A stretch of DNA of 64,000 nucleotides. It comes from Elusimicrobiaceae bacterium. Its GTDB lineage: Bacteria > Elusimicrobiota > Elusimicrobia > Elusimicrobiales > Elusimicrobiaceae. Below the pieces are notes generated by a model that was not told the origin of the DNA, did not search any database, and saw nothing but the letters and a program-made list of their open reading frames with translations. The translations under genes were made by a program, and so were the position numbers. The stretch lies in assembly GCA_017525025.1 (NCBI GenBank), contig JAFXUJ010000003.1, positions 120,720 through 184,719 on the forward strand. Reading direction: 5' to 3'. Positions 58,474-64,000 of this stretch are shown here, one piece after another; within the stretch, counting starts at the first letter, position 1; every line of letters starts with the position of its first letter.

Positions 58474-58483
58474 ATGATTTAGT

Positions 58484-58515
58484 GATCCCCGTACAAAAAT
58501 GTACGGGGATTTTTC
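58484..58515 (+). terminator. Terminator of the secreted-protein gene
   Basis: The stem ATCCCCGTAC/GTACGGGGAT with a 6-base loop is followed by TTTT. Confidence 0.85.
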
Positions 58516-58567
58516 GCGGTTAAAAAGTCTTCAATAAAGACGTCATACCGAACCATAAAACAACGTC

Positions 58568-58588
58568 ATGCTGAACTTGATTCAGCAT
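58568..58588. repeat. Palindromic intergenic hairpin ATGCTGAA..TTCAGCAT
   Basis: An 8-bp perfect stem with a 5-base loop (CTTGA) between convergent genes. No T-run follows on either strand. The sequence resembles a palindrome often dispersed in bacterial intergenic regions. Confidence 0.7.
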
Positions 58589-58600
58589 ATTCTCTTTTAT

Positions 58601-59428
58601 TTAATTGATTTTGGTGTGGGGGGGAACATCTTGGGTGATCCACTTATTGGCCCCGATGGTGCACCCGTCCCCGACGGTAACGGGCCCTAAAATAGTGGCT
58701 TCGGCGTAAATAGTTACATTATCGCCGATATTCGGGTGGCGTTTAATGCCTTTAACGGGGTTGCCGTTTTCGTCTAGCGGAAAACTTTTTGCGCCTAACG
58801 TAACCCCTTGGTATAATTTTACGTTTGCACCGATTACACACGTCTCTCCAATGACTACGCCGGTGCCGTGGTCAATAAAGAAAGACGGCCCGATTTCGGC
58901 CCCGGGATGAATATCAATTCCGGTTAGCGTGTGGGCATATTCGGTTACAATACGCGGCAACAGCCGTACACCGCGCTTATACAAAAAGTGCGCCAAACGT
59001 TGAAACGTAATAGCCGTAATGCCCGGGTAGCAAAGCAGCGGCTCTAATGGGTGGATGGCCGCCGGGTCGCCCTCGTAAGCGGCGGTAACGTCGCTAAGTA
59101 ATAACTTTTGGATAGAGGGTAGGGCGGCTAAAAAATCGTGTGTTAATTGCTTAGATTGTTGTTCGCAAACGGCACAATCTTTTTTCTCCGTACAAAAAAA
59201 ACATAAGCAATTTTTTAATTGTACTTCCAACCGTTTGGCGAGTTGGGTTAGTACCTCTTCGCACGGAGTTGATTGGCACGCGTACGGGTAAGCATACAGC
59301 AAGTCCCTAAGCGTGCAAAAAATTTCTATCGTCTCTTTGGCAGACGGAATAAAAGGTGCTTTTTGATAAAATTGGCTATCAAAAGTATTTTGTAATTCAC
59401 GGGCAACTGCGGATAGATCTTTTTCCAT
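58601..59428 (-). CDS. cysE: Serine O-acetyltransferase (EpsC/CysE type)
   Basis: 275 residues. The N-terminal half is helical and includes CFFCTEKKDCAVC, four Cys that look like a metal site unusual for the enzyme. The C-terminal half is a left-handed beta helix with GIDIHPGAEIGPSFFIDHGTGVVIGETCVIG (catalytic His/Asp), GVTLGAKSF and GPVTVGDGCTIGANKWI. It acetylates serine for cysteine synthesis. No cysK is nearby. It starts 5 bases after lptB and ends the kdsA operon. Confidence 0.9.
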   Translation of the reverse strand: MEKDLSAVARELQNTFDSQFYQKAPFIPSAKETIEIFCTLRDLLYAYPYACQSTPCEEVLTQLAKRLEVQLKNCLCFFCTEKKDCAVCEQQSKQLTHDFLAALPSIQKLLLSDVTAAYEGDPAAIHPLEPLLCYPGITAITFQRLAHFLYKRGVRLLPRIVTEYAHTLTGIDIHPGAEIGPSFFIDHGTGVVIGETCVIGANVKLYQGVTLGAKSFPLDENGNPVKGIKRHPNIGDNVTIYAEATILGPVTVGDGCTIGANKWITQDVPPHTKIN

Positions 59429-59433
59429 AAGCG

Positions 59434-60153
59434 TTACATTTTAAAGTCTTGCCCTAAGTATAAACGGCGGGCATTGGGGTCGTTGAGTAGGGTGTTTTGG
59501 TCCCCTTCTACCAAAATTTTTCCGTCATAAATAAGGTAGGCGCGCTCGGTTAAGGGTAGCGTTTCGCGCACGTTGTGGTCGGTAATAAGCACCCCGATCC
59601 CTTTATCTTTTAATTTAAAAATCATTTGCCGCAAATCGGCTACGGTAATGGGGTCAATACCCACAAACGGTTCGTCTAACAAAATAATTTGCGGGTTGCT
59701 GATCATACAGCGCGCAATTTCCATGCGGCGCTTTTCTCCGCCGGAAAGTGTCCACGCTTTTTGTTTAGCCAGTTTGGTTAACCCAAATTCGTTTAGCAAT
59801 TCGTCCACGCGGTTTTTTTGTTGTTTTTTATCGTCGGAAATACGTTCTAACACGGCTAGCAAATTTTCTTCTACGGTAAGCCCTTTAAAAATAGTCGGCT
59901 CTTGTGCCAGATAACCCAGCCCGTGGCGGGCGCGTTCGTACATAGGCAAAGCCGTTACGTCGTCATTATCAATAAACACGCGTCCTTCCGTAGGGCGTAT
60001 AAAACCTACCATCATGTAAAACGAAGTGGTTTTTCCGGCTCCGTTGGGGCCCAGTAATCCCACAATCTCTCCGGAGCGGACGTGCAAATCCACCCCTTTT
60101 ACTACCATGCGGTCTTTGTATACTTTTTTAATTTGTTCGCTGCGAAGTTGCAT
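59434..60153 (-). CDS. lptB: LPS export ABC transporter ATP-binding protein LptB
   Basis: 239 residues. Walker A is GPNGAGKTT (about 35-43), the ABC signature is LSGGEKRR, Walker B IILLDEPFVGIDP, and the H-loop Asp-His is TDHNV. EPTIFKGLTVEENL is the LptB-typical Q-loop region. It powers LPS extraction with LptF/LptG (not in window). Follows the LptA-like gene by 8 bases. Confidence 0.95.
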   Translation of the reverse strand: MQLRSEQIKKVYKDRMVVKGVDLHVRSGEIVGLLGPNGAGKTTSFYMMVGFIRPTEGRVFIDNDDVTALPMYERARHGLGYLAQEPTIFKGLTVEENLLAVLERISDDKKQQKNRVDELLNEFGLTKLAKQKAWTLSGGEKRRMEIARCMISNPQIILLDEPFVGIDPITVADLRQMIFKLKDKGIGVLITDHNVRETLPLTERAYLIYDGKILVEGDQNTLLNDPNARRLYLGQDFKM

Positions 60154-60161
60154 AAATTATC

Positions 60162-61067
60162 CTAAAATTTTTGGTTTATCTTGGACTCGTTAATTTTCGG
60201 GGATACCAACCACCCTTGCACTTGTCCGTCTAAGTGGATTTGCTTGCCTTCATTATCGCTTTGTACTTTATCCGCTATTATAGCAAATGTACCTTGTTCG
60301 GTGGTGCCTTGTGCCAATACGCGTTCCCCTTGCGCATAAGAAATGTTATTTTTGCCTTCGTAAGTAATCGTTTTGGCTTGTAACGTGCGTTGTGCGTCTT
60401 TGACGGTAACGGTTCCTTCCAACAGCGCATATTCTTCCAACTGTTTAATAGTTGCTTTTTGGGCGGTAATCGTTTGCGGGCCTTGTGCCGCCGGGCGCTC
60501 TATATATACATTTTTTTGCAAGACATAAATTTTTTGTTCTAAATCAAAAGTGATTTTTTGGGCAGTAGCCGTAAGGGTTTCCCCTTTTACATTATGGTAA
60601 ACAAGCCGGGCGGGCTCCCGGTTTGTGCCCGTTAACTCGCCTTTTTGGGTGCGGTAATTGTAACGGGCTTGGTTGGCGGAGCCTTCATAATAAGAGCCGT
60701 CCTTGTTTTGTTGGCGCAAAAATACATGGCCGCGCGCGGAAAAAGTATGGTGGGCTCTGTCGGACAAGGCATAATCGGCCCGAAAGGTATAAGCGCCGTT
60801 ATCGTACGAAACGTGCCCGGTAAATTCTTCCTGTTGTTTTTCTTTATAGATGACCCAACTGTCACTTTGGACGATTCCACCTAACGCTTCGGGGATGTCT
60901 CCGGAAGATAATTTTTTGGGAGAGAAGGCTCTTTTGGCTTCTTGTAATTTTGGCTTGGCATTAGGGACCGGCACTTCCGGGCCTTGCACGCGTACCGTAC
61001 CGCAAGCACTCAACCCTAAACAGGCCGTTAAAAGGAAACACAGATAAACAGAAGCACGGTTTTTCAT
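60162..61067 (-). CDS. LptA/OstA-like lipoprotein
   Basis: 301 residues, lipobox LSAC (Cys22), then a beta-rich region (65-285) with OstA-type strands: GHVSYDNGAYTFRADYAL, ATAQKITFDLEQKIYVLQKNVYIE and TITAQKATIKQLEEYALLEGTVTVK. LptA forms the periplasmic bridge for LPS between LptC and LptD. LptA proper is soluble and about 185 residues; this one is longer and predicted to be lipidated, so I leave out the symbol. It abuts lptC (1-base overlap) and lptB. Confidence 0.78.
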   Translation of the reverse strand: MKNRASVYLCFLLTACLGLSACGTVRVQGPEVPVPNAKPKLQEAKRAFSPKKLSSGDIPEALGGIVQSDSWVIYKEKQQEEFTGHVSYDNGAYTFRADYALSDRAHHTFSARGHVFLRQQNKDGSYYEGSANQARYNYRTQKGELTGTNREPARLVYHNVKGETLTATAQKITFDLEQKIYVLQKNVYIERPAAQGPQTITAQKATIKQLEEYALLEGTVTVKDAQRTLQAKTITYEGKNNISYAQGERVLAQGTTEQGTFAIIADKVQSDNEGKQIHLDGQVQGWLVSPKINESKINQKF

Positions 61068-61597
61068 TATTTTTTTAGCTCACTGGCGGTTTTTGGCACA
61101 CGGGTAGCGTGGTGTTTAAGTTCAATTTTATTTAATTTAGAATCTGTTACTACGCCGCCCTTCGCTACCGATTTTGCCGTACCGCGGGTAATGGTAGTTT
61201 TGGTGTCAGACCAAATTTTATCTTCATTTACGTCGTAAAAAAAACGGTCGGTCGTGATAAGCACTCGTTCGGACAGGGAGTGGATTTGCGCATTGCCGGA
61301 AATGCTAACTTGTTTTTTCAAGTAGTCAAAGGAGCCGGTATTGCCGCTTACGCGGGCGCTGTCTTTACCGTCTTGTTTAAGCAGCAGAACCGGATTTTTA
61401 AGTGTTGCGTTGCTCAGTTCGGCAAAGTCTACGGCATCGGCGGTAAGAATCCATTGTTTTTGGTTATCCTTGGATTCAAAAATAGATACGTTAGTGGCCA
61501 TTTGCACGCCGGCATTCTCTTCGGGAGAAAAAGTTTCTTTCTTTCCGCAAGCGTTTAAGAGTAGTAAACCGGCCAGTAAAGCTGTATATTTTCTCAT
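61067..61597 (-). CDS. lptC: LPS export ABC transporter periplasmic protein LptC
   Basis: 176 residues. An N-terminal signal with LNAC (Cys17) suggests a lipid anchor where E. coli LptC has a helix. The following beta-jellyroll strands (TVSIFESKDNQKQWILTADAVDFAEL, SGNTGSFDYLKKQVSISGNAQIHS, VLITTDRFFYDVNEDKIWSD) are typical. It passes LPS from LptBFG to LptA. Overlaps kdsD by 4 bases and the next gene by 1. Confidence 0.85.
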   Translation of the reverse strand: MRKYTALLAGLLLLNACGKKETFSPEENAGVQMATNVSIFESKDNQKQWILTADAVDFAELSNATLKNPVLLLKQDGKDSARVSGNTGSFDYLKKQVSISGNAQIHSLSERVLITTDRFFYDVNEDKIWSDTKTTITRGTAKSVAKGGVVTDSKLNKIELKHHATRVPKTASELKK

Positions 61598-62595
61598 TTT
61601 TTATCTATCAATGCCAAAAATTCAATTAAATCTTTCTCATCAATGATACCTACTACTTTGCCGACTTTGTTAAGCACCGGCAAGTTGTCCACCCGCGTTG
61701 CGTGAATCATTTTAGCCGCTTCAATGGCGGGCATGGTGTCGCGTAAGTGATAGGGATTTTTAGTCATCACATCTGCAATTTTTTTGTTGAGCACATCGGC
61801 TCCATGTTGCTGGATAAGACGTCTTAAATCGCCGTCGGTAAAATAACCGGCCAATCTGCCTTTTTTATCTACCACGCTGGTGGCACCGGCCCCGTCGGTT
61901 TTGGTCATAACGAACAACGCATCTTCTACGGTAGCGGTAAGCGGAACGGTGGGGTTATTGGCTCCGGTGTGCATGACATCTTTCACCTGCTGAGTAAGCA
62001 GCTTGCCTAGTGATCCACCGGGGTGGAAAGTGGCAAAATCACGCTTTTCAAAATGCTTGATTTTCATTAAACATAAGGCCAGCGCGTCTCCCACGGCCAG
62101 CGTAGCGGTAGTGGACGCGGTGGGTGCTAAATTGTAAGGGCAGGCTTCACGTTCAATGTGCACGGTGATGTGAATGTCCGACATGATGGCTAATTTGGAG
62201 TGTTGGTGCCCGGTCATGGAAATAATGGTTAACTTGCGCCGTTCCAAAGAAGGCAAAATGCGGTTAATTTCTTCCGTTTGGCCGGAAAAGGAAATGGCTA
62301 AAATAACATCTCCGGGGGTAATCATGCCCAAGTCGCCGTGGAGGGCTTCCACGGGGTGCACAAAGAAGGCCGGTGTGCCGGTAGAAGCGAGAGTGGCGGC
62401 TATTTTGCGCCCAATGAGGCCACTTTTACCAATCCCCACAACGACGACGCGTCCTTTGCTTTTAGCAATAGTACGTACGGCTTTTAAAAAATTTTCATCA
62501 ATGCTTTTTTTGCTCAGTAACAAGGCTTCATGTTCCACATCAATGACGTGGCGGGCCCATCTTTTGATAAAAGCATCAGACATATTATCTTTCAT
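61594..62595 (-). CDS. kdsD: Arabinose-5-phosphate isomerase KdsD
   Basis: The start at 62595 (MKDNMSDAF) has AGGAGAATT 2 bases upstream; the longest frame begins 57 codons earlier, over another gene. 333 residues: a SIS domain (VVGIGKSGLIGRKIAATLASTGTPAFFVHP, SFSGQTEEI) and two CBS domains (about 215-333). It converts ribulose-5-P to arabinose-5-P for Kdo synthesis by KdsA. Follows a 62-codon gene with an ATGA overlap. Confidence 0.95.
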   Translation of the reverse strand: MKDNMSDAFIKRWARHVIDVEHEALLLSKKSIDENFLKAVRTIAKSKGRVVVVGIGKSGLIGRKIAATLASTGTPAFFVHPVEALHGDLGMITPGDVILAISFSGQTEEINRILPSLERRKLTIISMTGHQHSKLAIMSDIHITVHIEREACPYNLAPTASTTATLAVGDALALCLMKIKHFEKRDFATFHPGGSLGKLLTQQVKDVMHTGANNPTVPLTATVEDALFVMTKTDGAGATSVVDKKGRLAGYFTDGDLRRLIQQHGADVLNKKIADVMTKNPYHLRDTMPAIEAAKMIHATRVDNLPVLNKVGKVVGIIDEKDLIEFLALIDKK

Positions 62596-62780
62596 AAATT
62601 CTCCTGTGGTTGCCCTTTCCACACCGTAACTTGTGGGGCCGGACGTTTGGGTTGATACGGTTGCGGCAAGCGGGCCGTTACATACCAGCCAACTGCAAAT
62701 AGAACTGCGCAGACCACCAACAACACGCCGAAAACTTTGGCATGCCAAGAAAGAGAAGGTGTCCACGGAGTATTTGTCAT
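62592..62780 (-). CDS. Small single-span membrane protein between kdsA and kdsD
   Basis: 62 residues: a polar start, one membrane helix (about 14-35, KVFGVLLVVCAVLFAVGWYV), then a basic Pro-rich tail (LPQPYQPKRPAP). Not recognised. It fills the gap exactly: 2 bases after kdsA, ATGA overlap with kdsD. There is no clear ribosome site, so translation may be coupled to kdsA. It could help at the membrane step of LPS, but that is inference. Confidence 0.6.
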   Translation of the reverse strand: MTNTPWTPSLSWHAKVFGVLLVVCAVLFAVGWYVTARLPQPYQPKRPAPQVTVWKGQPQENL

Positions 62781-62782
62781 AT

Positions 62783-63610
62783 TTATTTAAATTTTTTAAC
62801 TACGTCGTCAATTTTGCACAATTCACGCACCATGCGGGCGGCCAGCGGCAAGTCCAACGAGTTCGGCCCATCCGAGAGGGCCTTATCCGGGTTGGGGTGT
62901 GCCTCAAAAAACACACCGGCAATTCCAAGTGCTACTGCCGCTTTGGCTAGTACCGGGGCCATGGCGCGGTTTCCGCCCGTACAAGTGCCCAAAGCGCCGG
63001 GGCGTTGTACGGAATGGGTAGCATCAAAGATAACCGGATATCCAAATTGCTTCATGATTTCCAACGCACGCATGTCTACTACTAAATCACCGTAGCCAAA
63101 ACTGGCGCCGCGTTCGGTTAATAAAATTTTATGGTTACCGCGGGATTCAATTTTTTTAATCACTTGTTCCATAGCTCCCGGCGATAAAAACTGTCCTTTT
63201 TTTACATTGATCACGCGGCCCGTATCGGCACAGGCCAGTAACAAATCTGTTTGCCGGCATAAAAACGCCGGAATTTGCAACACGTCGGCTACCTGGGCGG
63301 CTTCTTCTGCCTGCCAGGGCTCATGCACATCTACCAGTACCGGTAGTTTGGTCGCTTCTTTGGCGCGGGCTAAAATGGAGAGCCCTTTGGCAAGCCCCGG
63401 GCCACGGTAAGCATTTACCGAGGTGCGGTTAGCTTTGTCAAACGAAGCTTTTAAAATGAAGGGGTGCTTGGTCTTGGCTATGAGGGCCTTCAGGGCTTGC
63501 GCAGTAGCCAAATAATGCTTTTCACTTTCAATTACGCACGTGCCGGCCATGAATGCCAACGGCCGGGAATTGGAAAGGGAATACTTGCCGATTTTAATAG
63601 TTTTTTGCAT
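62783..63610 (-). CDS. kdsA: 3-deoxy-8-phosphooctulonate synthase (Kdo-8-phosphate synthase)
   Basis: 275 residues, near the usual 280. Features are MAGTCVIESEKHYLATAQAL, KASFDKANRTSVNAYRGPGL, VDVHEPWQAE, ERGASFGYGDLVVDMR, DATHSVQRPG and FFEAHPNPDKALSDGPN. It joins PEP and arabinose-5-P to Kdo-8-P. It starts the kdsA-kdsD-lptC-lptA-like-lptB-cysE run. A TATCAT lies 8 bases before the ATG and no Shine-Dalgarno exists. Confidence 0.96.
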   Translation of the reverse strand: MQKTIKIGKYSLSNSRPLAFMAGTCVIESEKHYLATAQALKALIAKTKHPFILKASFDKANRTSVNAYRGPGLAKGLSILARAKEATKLPVLVDVHEPWQAEEAAQVADVLQIPAFLCRQTDLLLACADTGRVINVKKGQFLSPGAMEQVIKKIESRGNHKILLTERGASFGYGDLVVDMRALEIMKQFGYPVIFDATHSVQRPGALGTCTGGNRAMAPVLAKAAVALGIAGVFFEAHPNPDKALSDGPNSLDLPLAARMVRELCKIDDVVKKFK

Positions 63611-63618
63611 ATACTAAA

Positions 63619-63624
63619 ATGATA
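63619..63624 (-). promoter_or_regulatory. -10 element 8 bases before kdsA ATG (probable leaderless start)
   Basis: On the minus strand TATCAT ends 8 bases before ATG 63610; no purine-rich ribosome site lies between. Confidence 0.5.
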
Positions 63625-63680
63625 GCAAATTTTCATTTTTTTCTGGCGTGATATTACAAGTAAATTTTATTTGGGTTTGC

Positions 63681-63709
63681 TTGATTTTTTCCCTTTTCTC
63701 ATGTATACT
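63681..63709 (+). promoter_or_regulatory. Promoter of pilin 7
   Basis: TTGATT (63681-63686) and TATACT (63704-63709) are 17 bases apart, 33 bases before the ATG. The -35 and its T-rich flank equal those of pilin 2. Confidence 0.75.
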
Positions 63710-63742
63710 TGGTATTGGGTGTTCTGTTAAAGAGGAGATTGT

Positions 63743-64000
63743 ATGTTTTTTAAAATAAACAAAAAGAAAGCCTTTACCCTCACTGAGCTATTGGTGGTAG
63801 TGGTAATTATCGGCATTTTGGCTACGGTGGCATTGCCTAAATTCAATAAAGTATTAATGACCCGCCGTACAACGGAAGCCGAAGAAATCATGCGCGCGAT
63901 ACGCACGGAACAAGAACGTCGCTGTGCGTTAGATAAACCCTACGTAACGAACCTGTCGGCTTTAAGTGATATCGTGCCCAATACAAGCACAGATAGTTAC
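63743..64000 (+). CDS. Cysteine-rich-lineage prepilin, 3' end outside window (pilin 7)
   Basis: The first 86 codons of a gene that runs off the right edge. GAGGAG ends 6 bases before ATG. The leader MFFKINKKKA and mature start FTLTELLVVVV share the Ala before cleavage with pilin 5 (52894), and about 73 of 86 residues are identical to that protein, including RRTTEAEE and RRCALDKPY. So the full product may also be long and Cys-rich. The DNA differs at many third positions, so the duplication is not very recent. Confidence 0.88.
   Translation, partial: MFFKINKKKAFTLTELLVVVVIIGILATVALPKFNKVLMTRRTTEAEEIMRAIRTEQERRCALDKPYVTNLSALSDIVPNTSTDSY

Noticed and set aside
1..64000. CRISPR arrays, insertion sequences, prophage
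   Set aside because: No regularly spaced repeats, transposase, integrase or phage structural gene can be seen in any frame.

Overview
The window looks like chromosomal DNA of a Gram-negative-type, probably anaerobic and fermentative bacterium. My best guess is a gut-type member of the Elusimicrobiota, but I infer this from gene style only and no phylogenetic marker was compared. Supporting signs are an outer-membrane lipopolysaccharide route (gmhA, kdsA, kdsD, lptC, an LptA-like gene, lptB), a diaminopimelate peptidoglycan route through LL-DAP aminotransferase (dapF-dapL), glutamate dehydrogenase, amylomaltase, a complete Bat aerotolerance operon, and many type IV prepilin-like genes. I see no phage, transposase, CRISPR array or plasmid gene. 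Coding density is very high.

Layout. 1-2.1 kb: the end of a CcdA-like membrane protein and two prepilins. 2.1-2.5 kb: tRNA-Glu and tRNA-Lys, with a 53-bp direct repeat that copies the tRNA-Glu 3' end. 2.7-9.6 kb: ridA, malQ, a deaminase, small unknown proteins and a large DUF2339 membrane protein next to tRNA-Ser. 9.8-14 kb: radical SAM protein, CBM48-like membrane protein, tsaE, tsaB, rimI and a TPR protein in one tight operon. 14-20 kb: two ankyrin-type secreted paralogues, a thiamine pyrophosphokinase with an overlapping Na+/solute symporter, and a YfcC-type carrier. 20-25.4 kb: rsmI-tsaC-histidine kinase, RNase P RNA, an RNase H, a prepilin and gdhA. 25.5-33.4 kb: DtxR-type regulator, then ileS-lspA-TPR lipoprotein-degenerate P-type ATPase-queF-unknown. 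33.4-38.5 kb: ankyrin protein, HU, gpsA, plsY, an exported trypsin-like protease and miaA. 38.5-41.2 kb: a hairpin-rich intergenic region, a prepilin, a PilZ protein and miaB. 41.3-52.2 kb: an eleven-gene run moxR-DUF58-unknown-batA-batB-batC-batD-batE-gmhA-rpiB-pgi. 52.3-58.5 kb: cupin, a long cysteine-rich prepilin, nitroreductase, dapF-dapL-prepilin and a cysteine-rich secreted protein. 58.6-63.6 kb: kdsA-small membrane protein-kdsD-lptC-lptA-like-lptB-cysE. The window closes inside a close paralogue of the cysteine-rich prepilin.

Two themes stand out. First, seven prepilin genes are scattered as compact units. Five have their own -35/-10 promoter, most are followed by a strong hairpin terminator, and their C-terminal parts are unrelated. 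Two of them have Ala instead of Gly before the cleavage site and belong to one recently duplicated cysteine-rich lineage. Second, at least seven unrelated genes (radical SAM, rsmI, plsY, the protease, miaA, dapF, kdsA) have a -10 hexamer only 6-8 bases before ATG and no Shine-Dalgarno sequence, so they are probably transcribed as leaderless mRNAs. Genes further inside operons mostly have conventional ribosome binding sites or overlapping stop/start codons.
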